A stretch of DNA of 6,106 nt from an uncultured Eubacteriales bacterium (GTDB taxonomy: Bacteria > Bacillota > Clostridia > UBA1381): positions 1-6,106 of the forward strand of contig USPO01000103.1 of assembly GCA_900556575.1 (NCBI GenBank). The letters are read 5' to 3'. Numbering within the stretch: the stretch's first letter is position 1; the number at the start of each line of letters is the position of its first letter. The position numbers and the translations under genes are program-made. Under the pieces are notes generated by a model. The model searched no databases and was not told the origin of the DNA. It saw only the letters and a list, made by a program, of their open reading frames with translations. Shown one piece after another: positions 1 through 5,373 of the stretch.

Positions 1-318
1 ATCGCACATAGGAATTCTCTTAATGATACCTGCGTTGTTTACGAGGATGTCGATAATTCCAACTTCTTCCTCAATCTTTTTAACCATTTCGTTAACCATT
101 TCTTCGTTAGTAACGTCGCAAACATAGCCCTTTGCATCGATACCATCTGCTTCATATGAAGCAAGACCCTTGTCAACGAACTCCTGCTTAATATCGCAGA
201 ATACAATCTTTGCACCTGCACCGGCATAAGCCTTTGCGATACCGTAACCGATACCATATGATGCACCTGTGATAAGAGCAATCTTACCCTCAAGGCTAAA
301 ATTCTTTAAGTAATCCAT
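1..318 (-). CDS. Gluconate 5-dehydrogenase-like SDR oxidoreductase (partial, C-terminus beyond window)
   Basis: This is the N-terminal 106 residues of a cytoplasmic NAD(P)-dependent short-chain dehydrogenase. The start MDYLKNFSLEGKIALITGAS fits the family, followed by the nucleotide-binding glycine motif TGASYGIG (about residues 18-25), an acidic residue after the second strand (FCD), the CDV motif that contacts adenine, and the structural motif NNAG followed by IIKRIPM. The catalytic Ser-Tyr-Lys lies in the missing part. The wording of the segments strongly resembles Firmicutes gluconate 5-dehydrogenases, which interconvert gluconate and 5-ketogluconate. Close relatives in uronate-degrading bacteria (KduD or DhuD type) reduce keto-deoxy-uronates, so the exact substrate is open. 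The start is fixed by GGGAGG (327-332), 8 bases upstream of the ATG. The gene follows the VOC gene by 95 bases on the same strand and probably shares its promoter. Confidence 0.9.
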   Translation of the reverse strand, partial: MDYLKNFSLEGKIALITGASYGIGYGIAKAYAGAGAKIVFCDIKQEFVDKGLASYEADGIDAKGYVCDVTNEEMVNEMVKKIEEEVGIIDILVNNAGIIKRIPMCD

Positions 319-382
319 CTGGATAACCTCCCTTTATATAACTTCTATATTTTAATTCCGCACAAACTGCAGAATATATAAA

Positions 383-398
383 ACAAGATAAATCTTGT
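383..398. repeat. Inverted repeat between the VOC and SDR genes
   Basis: ACAAGAT and ATCTTGT form a perfect 7-bp inverted repeat around a central AA, flanked by alternating AT runs that extend the symmetry imperfectly. It lies in the 95-base gap between the two minus-strand genes. In the minus-strand RNA the hairpin is followed by a short U-rich stretch (TTTTATATATT), so it could be a weak attenuator, an RNA-processing or stability hairpin, or a DNA operator for the SDR gene. The sequence does not decide between these. Confidence 0.45.
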
Positions 399-413
399 AT
401 ATATCAAATGTAA

Positions 414-803
414 TTAGATCAACGGATCCGGACGATAGATAAGATGAGCAAAGTTACCCTCAATATCTCTGAACCAGTATGTCTTAATTCCCTTTGCACT
501 TTCTGATATATCATGTACCTCCGTTACACGCTCATCAGCCTTAAGCTGCGGAACAATCTCATCGAAAGCCTTTGGTGTAACTGCAAATGCAATGTGTCTT
601 ATTCCGGCTGTCTTTTCAACATCTTCCGGCTTATCCTCAGCTGCCTTAACAAATTCGATCATACTTCCATCTGCGAACTGTAAGAAATATGTACCCTTTC
701 CATTATCATAAACAACCTTTCCGCCGAAAATCTTCATATACCAGTCCTTTAAGGCTGCTGTGTCATATGAAGCTATAGCTATATGTTCAATTCCTGATAC
801 CAT
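414..803 (-). CDS. VOC family (glyoxalase/dioxygenase fold) metalloenzyme
   Basis: A 129-residue cytoplasmic protein with two beta-alpha-beta-beta-beta modules of the vicinal oxygen chelate fold, the normal length for a one-domain-pair member. It opens with GIEHIAIASYD and has a second module starting at GIRHIAFAV. The metal-ligand quartet known from glyoxalase I is apparently complete: His7, Glu50 (SMIEFV), His70 and Glu115 (FRDIEGN). The family includes lactoylglutathione lyase, methylmalonyl-CoA epimerase, dioxygenases and resistance proteins, so the reaction cannot be named. The pairing with a sugar-acid dehydrogenase suggests, as inference only, an isomerase, epimerase or detoxification step in the same pathway. 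The start is supported by AAGGAAG about 9 bases upstream of the ATG. It is the first gene of the likely two-gene operon. Confidence 0.88.
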   Translation of the reverse strand: MVSGIEHIAIASYDTAALKDWYMKIFGGKVVYDNGKGTYFLQFADGSMIEFVKAAEDKPEDVEKTAGIRHIAFAVTPKAFDEIVPQLKADERVTEVHDISESAKGIKTYWFRDIEGNFAHLIYRPDPLI

Positions 804-828
804 AGTGAATACTTCCTTTCGTAATTAA

Positions 829-844
829 ATACTATATATAGTAT
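829..844. promoter_or_regulatory. Candidate operator: perfect 16-bp palindrome at the VOC-SDR promoter
   Basis: ATACTATATATAGTAT is its own reverse complement over 16 bases. It overlaps the -10 hexamer of the VOC promoter and the expected transcription start, the classic place for a repressor to block initiation. No regulator gene is visible in the window, and AT-rich palindromes can arise by chance in such a low-GC spacer, so the role is inferred from position. Confidence 0.45.
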
Positions 845-868
845 ATCACAAAATACTAATTATTTCAA
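840..868 (-). promoter_or_regulatory. Sigma-A type promoter for the VOC-SDR operon
   Basis: On the minus strand TTGAAA (863-868) and TATACT (840-845) are separated by exactly 17 bases, with a TGTGA stretch just before the -10. An A-rich block (874-903 on this strand, with a 10-base A tract) lies upstream where an UP element would be. The start of transcription would fall near 833, giving a leader of about 30 bases before the VOC start codon. Confidence 0.7.
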
Positions 869-925
869 TAGTTTTTGATAAAATATATTAAAATTTTTTT
901 TTTATTTCTAATTCTGCAATGAAAT

Positions 926-946
926 CTGCTGAAAAAAAGTCAGCAG
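926..946. other. Unassigned hairpin in the VOC/tRNA divergent spacer
   Basis: CTGCTGA and TCAGCAG form a perfect 7-bp stem around a 7-base A-rich loop. Neither strand has a U run directly after the stem, so it is not a standard terminator. It lies between the divergent VOC and tRNA promoters. Apart from the two promoters, an A/T homopolymer (894-903) and this hairpin, the 804-1029 spacer shows no gene. Confidence 0.35.
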
Positions 947-980
947 CTGAACCCCTTAGCAAAAAAATAATAAAAAAAGC

Positions 981-1009
981 TTGACAAACTAAGAAAAAGA
1001 TGCTATAAT
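981..1009 (+). promoter_or_regulatory. Strong promoter of the tRNA-Arg gene
   Basis: A perfect -35 TTGACA (981-986), a 17-base spacer and a perfect -10 TATAAT (1004-1009) with an extended TG one base before the -10. Transcription would begin near 1016, about 14 bases before the mature tRNA. This consensus quality is what stable-RNA genes usually have. Confidence 0.9.
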
Positions 1010-1010
1010 A

Positions 1011-1125
1011 GTATACGTCTTAAAGACATGCGCCCGTAGCTCAGCTGGATAGAGTGACTGGCTACGAACCAGTAGGTCGCAGGTTCGAGTCCTGTCGGAC
1101 GTATACGGATGTCCCACAAAGACAT
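1011..1125. repeat. Short repeats flanking the tRNA-Arg gene
   Basis: Two words occur in the same order on both sides of the tRNA: GTATACG (1011-1017 and 1101-1107) and AAAGACAT (1022-1029 and 1118-1125). The downstream GTATACG overlaps the tRNA 3' end. In addition, GTATACGTC (1011-1019) is the exact reverse complement of GACGTATAC (1098-1106), so the leader of the transcript could pair with the 3' acceptor strand. This may be a trace of an old tandem duplication of the tRNA unit. Confidence 0.5.
1030..1103 (+). tRNA. tRNA-Arg (anticodon ACG)
   Basis: A complete 74-base cloverleaf can be drawn. It has a D arm GCTC/GAGT, an anticodon stem ACTGG/CCAGT with loop CTACGAA (anticodon ACG at 1064-1066, read as ICG for CGU, CGC and CGA codons), a five-base variable loop, and a T arm with the TTCGAGT loop. 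The discriminator is A, and CCA is not encoded. The acceptor stem is unusual. GCGCCCG against CGGACGT gives a C4-A69 mismatch and a terminal G1-U72 pair, and the D and T stems also each hold a G-U closing pair (10-25 and 49-65). Related arginine tRNAs normally have fully paired acceptor stems. The gene stands alone between its own promoter and terminator, which argues that it is expressed despite these flaws. Confidence 0.9.
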
Positions 1126-1135
1126 CATATGTAAA

Positions 1136-1169
1136 GCAAAGTTCAAATACCATTGAACTTTGCTTTTTT
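1136..1169 (+). terminator. Rho-independent terminator of the tRNA-Arg transcript
   Basis: A perfect 11-bp stem (GCAAAGTTCAA paired with TTGAACTTTGC) with a 6-base loop is followed directly by six Ts. It lies 33 bases after the tRNA. A second small hairpin (GATGTC 1109-1114 with GACATC 1121-1126) sits between the tRNA and the terminator and may guide 3' trailer processing. Confidence 0.92.
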
Positions 1170-1249
1170 GTTATTCAGCTTTGTTAAAATAATATCTTAT
1201 CAATTAATATATTTTTTACATATTAACATGATTTTTTCACTTTTTTCTA

Positions 1250-1278
1250 TTGCATTTTTCACGATAAAGTGTTATAAT
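1250..1278 (+). promoter_or_regulatory. Promoter of the alcohol dehydrogenase gene
   Basis: A perfect TATAAT (1273-1278) is preceded by an extended TG one base upstream (1270-1271), with a weak -35 TTGCAT 17 bases before it. The expected start near 1285 gives a leader of about 110 bases, long enough for post-transcriptional control. The rest of 1170-1249 is AT-rich and shows no gene. Confidence 0.7.
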
Positions 1279-1328
1279 ATATACAATAAAAGAATGTTAT
1301 AATTATATCAATCACACAAACAGCATTC

Positions 1329-1357
1329 AAGAATCAACCGGAGGACGGTTTATTCTT
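1329..1357 (+). promoter_or_regulatory. Leader hairpin with GAGGA loop upstream of the alcohol dehydrogenase
   Basis: AAGAATCAACCG (1329-1340) pairs with CGGTTTATTCTT (1346-1357) in a 12-position stem with one C/U mismatch, leaving the five-base loop GAGGA. No U run follows, so it is not a terminator. A GGA in a hairpin loop, with a second GGA in the ribosome binding site about 40 bases downstream, resembles the binding layout of the translational repressor CsrA. It could equally be a stability hairpin. Confidence 0.55.
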
Positions 1358-1393
1358 AAAAATAATATATAATGTATCAGGAGGTACAATAAA

Positions 1394-2575
1394 ATGGCAA
1401 GATTTACATTACCGAGAGACCTTTATTACGGAAAGGATGCTCTTGAAAATCTTAAAACTCTTTCAGGTAAGAAAGCAATCGTAGTTTCAGGCGGAAGCTC
1501 AATGAGACGCGGCGGATTCCTTGATAAGGTAGAGGCTTATTTAAAGGAAGCAGGCATGGAAGTTAAGCACTTTGAAGGTGTTGAACCTGATCCATCAGTA
1601 GAGACTGTTATGAAGGGTGCTGCCGCAATGCAAGAATTTGAACCGGACTGGATTGTTGCTATCGGCGGAGGTTCACCGATTGATGCCGCAAAGGCTATGT
1701 GGGTATTCTATGAGTATCCGGACACAACTTTCGAGGACTTATGTGTTCCATTCAATTTCCCGAAGCTCAGAACAAAGGCTCATTTCGCAGCTATCCCGTC
1801 AACATCAGGTACAGCAACAGAGGTTACTGCTTTCTCGGTTATTACAGACTATAAAAAGGGTATTAAGTATCCGTTAGCTGACTTTGAAATTACTCCGGAC
1901 GTAGCTATTGTAGATCCGGCATTGGTTGCAAGCTTACCAGTTAAGCAGGTTGCATATACAGGTATGGATGCACTCACACATGCAATCGAGGCTTATGTAT
2001 CAACATTGAACAGCCCGTTCACAGATCCGCTTGCAATTAAGGCTATAGAAATGGTTCTTGATTACTTACCGGCATCATACGACAAGGATATGGATGCAAG
2101 AGAGCAGATGCACTATGCACAGTGCCTTGCAGGTCAGGCATTCTCAAATGCTTTACTCGGTATTGTACATTCAATGGCACATAAGACAGGCGCTGCATTC
2201 TCAACAGGACATATTCCTCACGGCTGTGCAAATGCAATTTACTTACCGTATGTAATCAAGTACAATGCACATGAGCCGGAGGCTATGAGACGTTATGCTG
2301 ATATCGCAAGACGTGTAGGTTTAGGCGGCACATCTGAAAAGGCACAGGTAAATGCATTAATCGCTAAAATTGAGGAATTTAACCGTTACATGAATATTCC
2401 TAAGACAATTCAGGAATTCGGAGTTAAGGAAGATGAATTCTTAGAGAAGCTTGATGACATCGCAGCCAATGCTGTTGCAGATGCATGTACAGGTTCAAAT
2501 CCGAGATCAATTACACCGGAGCAGATGGCTAAGCTCTTCAAGTGTACATTCTATGGAACAGAAGTAGATTTCTAA
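1394..2575 (+). CDS. Iron-containing alcohol dehydrogenase (group III)
   Basis: A full-length 393-residue cytoplasmic enzyme that reduces short aldehydes to alcohols (or the reverse) with NAD(P)H, regenerating oxidised cofactor during fermentation. The N-terminal Rossmann-like half carries the cofactor motif GGGSPIDAAK (91-100) and STSGTATEVTAFSVI (136-150). The helical half carries the metal ligands Asp192 and His196 (MDALTHAIEAY), His259 (GIVHSMAH) and His276 (PHGCANA), with His263 as the conserved active-site histidine. The sequence resembles the alcohol dehydrogenase half of AdhE and clostridial butanol dehydrogenases; substrate and NADH/NADPH preference cannot be read with certainty. The start is set by AGGAGG (1379-1384), 9 bases before ATG. 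Isoleucine is almost always ATT or ATC, as in well-expressed genes and unlike cas2 in this window. It is transcribed alone and ends at a strong terminator. Confidence 0.95.
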   Translation: MARFTLPRDLYYGKDALENLKTLSGKKAIVVSGGSSMRRGGFLDKVEAYLKEAGMEVKHFEGVEPDPSVETVMKGAAAMQEFEPDWIVAIGGGSPIDAAKAMWVFYEYPDTTFEDLCVPFNFPKLRTKAHFAAIPSTSGTATEVTAFSVITDYKKGIKYPLADFEITPDVAIVDPALVASLPVKQVAYTGMDALTHAIEAYVSTLNSPFTDPLAIKAIEMVLDYLPASYDKDMDAREQMHYAQCLAGQAFSNALLGIVHSMAHKTGAAFSTGHIPHGCANAIYLPYVIKYNAHEPEAMRRYADIARRVGLGGTSEKAQVNALIAKIEEFNRYMNIPKTIQEFGVKEDEFLEKLDDIAANAVADACTGSNPRSITPEQMAKLFKCTFYGTEVDF

Positions 2576-2582
2576 TATTTAA

Positions 2583-2626
2583 AAGGGAGGCTGCAAAAAC
2601 TATTGATGCAGTCTCCCTTATTTTTT
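2583..2626. terminator. Bidirectional rho-independent terminator between convergent genes
   Basis: A 13-bp stem (AAGGGAGGCTGCA with TGCAGTCTCCCTT, one G-U pair) with an 11-base loop is followed on the plus strand by A and six Ts, then more T-rich sequence. On the minus strand the same hairpin is followed by TTTT. It starts 7 bases after the dehydrogenase stop codon and just touches the stop of the convergent PLP enzyme gene, so it probably ends both transcripts. Confidence 0.92.
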
Positions 2627-3905
2627 ATTTTATTTTTTTCATATTTTCAGCCGCCGTCATAATACCAAGTTTTGCTGACTCATATGTCAATCCACCCTGC
2701 ATATATACAATATACGGAGTTTTCATCGGTGCATCCGCCGATAACTCTATTGACGCTCCCTGAACGAAAGCACCTGCAGCCATAATTACCTGGTCCTGAT
2801 ACCCCGGCATATCCCAAGGCTCCGGAGTTACAAAGCTGTCAACCGGCGAGCCTTTCTGTATTCCCTGGCAAAATGCAATTACCTTATCGGGATTTTCAAA
2901 TCTTATTGATTGAATAATATCATGTCTTACACAGTCCGGTTCCGGATCCACCCTTGCACCAAGCTTTTTAAATAAAGCAGCACAAAGAACAGCACTCTTT
3001 ATAGCCTGTGAGGTTATATGCGGCGCCATGAAAAATCCCTGATACATATTTCTATTCTGACCGATTGAAGCACCGCACTCCTTGCCTATTCCGACACAAG
3101 TAAGTCTGTATGAGCAAAGCTCAACCAATTCATGCTTTCCTGCAATATATCCGCCCGTTAAAGCAAGACCGCCGCCCGGATTTTTTATAAGTGAGCCTGC
3201 AATCAAATCAGCACCGTAATATGTAGGCTCATGAAGGTCAACAAATTCACCATAGCAGTTATCCACTATGCAAATTGTTTCCGGAGATATTTCCTTTACA
3301 AACTTAATTATTTCGCCTATATATTTCGCCGAATAGGTCGGTCTCCAGCCGTAGCCCTTTGAACGCTGAATTTCAACCGCCTTAATTTTCTTTGAGGTGA
3401 GAACATCACGAATTTTATCAAAATCCGGCAGACCGTCCTCTTTCAGTTCGGCCTCGCAGTAATCAACACCATAATCCTTAAGTGAACCTCTGCCCGGTTC
3501 GCCGCTTATTCCTATCGCCTCTTCAAGCGTATCATACGGCTTTCCGGTTATCGCAAACAAGGTATCCCCCGGACGAAGTACCGCATATAAGGCTGTGGCA
3601 ATAGTATGTGAACCATTCACAAAATGATGGCGTACAAGTGCATCCTCAGCCTCGAAAACCTGTGCATAAACCTTATCCAGCGTATCTCTGCCCAAATCAT
3701 CATAGCCATATCCGGTAGTTGGCAGTAAATGAGCCTCCGAAACATGGTTATCGTAAAAAGCCTTCTGCACCTTGAATTGGTTTAATTCCGCTATTTCTTC
3801 AATATGTTTAAAACGTTCCTCAACTGACTTTTCAGCCTCTGCGGTAATTGCCGCTATTTCTTCGGATATTCCGAAGTTTTCTCTTAAATATTCTGCTTTA
3901 TTCAT
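2625..3905 (-). CDS. Methionine gamma-lyase family PLP enzyme (former 'aluminium resistance protein')
   Basis: A complete 426-residue fold-type I pyridoxal-phosphate protein of the Met_gamma_lyase family (PF06838 type). Visible marks are the N-terminal YGYDDLGRDTL region (66-76), the cofactor phosphate-binding stretch FVNGSHTIATALYA (95-108), Asp215 in IVDNCYGE that should pair with the pyridine nitrogen, and Lys241 in SLIKNPGGG as the expected Schiff-base lysine. The family is related to cystathionine/methionine gamma-lyases, but its true substrate is poorly defined and 'aluminium resistance' is a historical label. A role in sulfur amino-acid breakdown is an inference. The start is supported by GAGGG (3914-3918), 8 bases upstream of ATG. 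The gene has its own promoter, although read-through from csm6 upstream cannot be excluded because no clear terminator lies between them. Confidence 0.92.
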   Translation of the reverse strand: MNKAEYLRENFGISEEIAAITAEAEKSVEERFKHIEEIAELNQFKVQKAFYDNHVSEAHLLPTTGYGYDDLGRDTLDKVYAQVFEAEDALVRHHFVNGSHTIATALYAVLRPGDTLFAITGKPYDTLEEAIGISGEPGRGSLKDYGVDYCEAELKEDGLPDFDKIRDVLTSKKIKAVEIQRSKGYGWRPTYSAKYIGEIIKFVKEISPETICIVDNCYGEFVDLHEPTYYGADLIAGSLIKNPGGGLALTGGYIAGKHELVELCSYRLTCVGIGKECGASIGQNRNMYQGFFMAPHITSQAIKSAVLCAALFKKLGARVDPEPDCVRHDIIQSIRFENPDKVIAFCQGIQKGSPVDSFVTPEPWDMPGYQDQVIMAAGAFVQGASIELSADAPMKTPYIVYMQGGLTYESAKLGIMTAAENMKKIK

Positions 3906-3947
3906 TTATAGTACCCTCTTAGCTTAAATTTATATCAAACATTGTCT

Positions 3948-3976
3948 ATTATAGCACATATTCTTGCATTTTACAA
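3948..3976 (-). promoter_or_regulatory. Promoter of the methionine gamma-lyase family gene
   Basis: On the minus strand TTGTAA (3971-3976), a 17-base spacer and a perfect TATAAT (3948-3953) with an extended TG one base before it. It lies between the csm6 stop codon and the PLP enzyme start, showing that the PLP gene is an independent unit and that the CRISPR-linked genes end at csm6. Confidence 0.8.
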
Positions 3977-4028
3977 GAGGATAATCAAATTTATTTATAT
4001 GTAAACAGATAATTCCACATAAAAGACC

Positions 4029-5360
4029 TTATACATTCTTTAAAATCAATCCATTCATTTCTTCATATGAATTTAATGAACTTTTTTTAACAAGTCCTAT
4101 TCTTACAGATATACTCATGATAACATCATAGAGCTTTTCTGCCGTCATATGTATCTTTCTTTCAAACAATTCATTTCCTACCGAAACAATTGAATGCGCT
4201 GCCTGATTTCTTAATTCCTGCTCTGCCTCTCTTATTATAGCTGCATTTTTCTTTACTGACTCATCATCACAGAAATTAGTTAATATAGGTTCAAGATGAG
4301 CGGTTGAGTATGCATTATCTTTTAAATTCATTCCAAACCTATCTATAAGTATATTGTAAATTCTCTCACCTATTTCATTCACACACAATGACTGTTCTGT
4401 AAGCTTATATATTGTACCCGATTTTGTCTTTACCTTTTTACAGTAATTTCGTATATCTCCGACCTCCGTTTTATTCTTCACCGCACTTTCCATAACCGCC
4501 ATAGCTGCCGGAGTAATTCCTCTTATAAAGCTTAGGTAATCCTTTTTCTTTAATACTATTCCAAGCCACAGCAAATATTCCGACACCCTGCGTTTTTCAT
4601 CGTTCTTTTCCGGAACTATATCGAAATTAGTATCCTGCAATTCCTTAACAACACCGTTGTAATTAAGCTTTAATCTTTCATCTGCGGCACATATGAGCGA
4701 ATATGCATCACTGCTCAAATACTCCCTTATATCATCTGCCAAGGCTCTTGCGGCAGAATAGTCATAAGCGGAAATCAGCTTTTTAATATTATCCCTTTTA
4801 ACCTTAACCAAAAATCTCGGACTTTCTATAAGACTTGTCCTATCGGTAAATTCATCACCTTCATTATCTATATCTAATTCCCAGCATTCCTCAATATCAT
4901 ATGTTTCCTGCCTGTCTCGGTCATGCATCGGTTTCTTTTCTCCGCTTGATACCTGAATAACATTTATTTTTCTGTCAGACATCGCCGAATTTATAACCAA
5001 TGTACTTTTTATTGCCGGCGTACCGGACGATACATTCACATACAGCTCATCATTCGGATATTTTTCTTCAAGCATAGAAAAAATCTGTTCAAAATCATCA
5101 TAAAAATTATCAAACAGCTGAACATCTATTAATTCGGGACGTTCTATTTTTATGACCTCAAACTTATGATTAAGCCTTTCTCCCAGCTTAGCTATTGCTA
5201 TTGTATATCTGTTATCCCTGTTTTCATATTCAAGGATTTTGCTGCTCATATACAAGTACACCACATCGGGCTTATATACTCTGCAGCAATGCAGCATAGG
5301 TCCGTCCAGCATACGATTAATCGGGTCACTTCCTCCGACAGGTGAAAACAATACTCTCAT
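4029..5360 (-). CDS. csm6: Type III CRISPR-associated CARF-HEPN ribonuclease Csm6
   Basis: A 443-residue protein, a usual length for Csm6, the stand-alone RNase of type III CRISPR defence. The N-terminal CARF domain should bind cyclic oligoadenylate made by Cas10: it opens MRVLFSPVGGSDP (1-13) and has the typical ligand-loop segment YVNVSSGTPAIKSTL (107-121). A helical middle leads to a C-terminal HEPN domain with the catalytic RX4H motif RNQAAH (Arg384 to His389) in a charged helix. Csm6 acts as a dimer, so each chain supplies one motif. Whether the activator is cA4 or cA6 cannot be read. GGAGG (5369-5373), 8 bases before the ATG, directly follows the cas2 stop codon (13 bases between genes), so the two are translated from one mRNA. 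No csm1-5 or cas10 gene is in the window. Csx1 is the main alternative name, but the motif spacing and Firmicutes context favour Csm6. Confidence 0.9.
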   Translation of the reverse strand: MRVLFSPVGGSDPINRMLDGPMLHCCRVYKPDVVYLYMSSKILEYENRDNRYTIAIAKLGERLNHKFEVIKIERPELIDVQLFDNFYDDFEQIFSMLEEKYPNDELYVNVSSGTPAIKSTLVINSAMSDRKINVIQVSSGEKKPMHDRDRQETYDIEECWELDIDNEGDEFTDRTSLIESPRFLVKVKRDNIKKLISAYDYSAARALADDIREYLSSDAYSLICAADERLKLNYNGVVKELQDTNFDIVPEKNDEKRRVSEYLLWLGIVLKKKDYLSFIRGITPAAMAVMESAVKNKTEVGDIRNYCKKVKTKSGTIYKLTEQSLCVNEIGERIYNILIDRFGMNLKDNAYSTAHLEPILTNFCDDESVKKNAAIIREAEQELRNQAAHSIVSVGNELFERKIHMTAEKLYDVIMSISVRIGLVKKSSLNSYEEMNGLILKNV

Positions 5361-5373
5361 TTATAATTCCTCC

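Noticed and set aside
39..293. Minus-strand open frame of 84 codons
   Set aside because: It overlaps the SDR gene in another frame; the SDR frame carries the TGASYGIG and NNAG motifs, and this one has no ribosome site or family signature.
383..398. Full rho-independent terminator between the VOC and SDR genes
   Set aside because: The stem is only 7 bp, AT-rich, and followed by a broken U run, so strong termination is unlikely.
1177..1205. Possible redox repressor (Rex) site upstream of the alcohol dehydrogenase, starting TTGTTAAAAT
   Set aside because: Only the first half matches a Rex-type half-site; the second half is not a proper inverted copy and it lies well upstream of the promoter.
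1617..2255. Three open frames (plus and minus) within the alcohol dehydrogenase gene
   Set aside because: They are shadows of a clearly conserved enzyme and show Gln/Arg/Leu-rich low-quality protein.
2542..2763. Plus-strand open frame of 73 codons
   Set aside because: It runs through the dehydrogenase 3' end, the terminator and the antisense of the PLP gene; no ribosome site and no recognisable protein.
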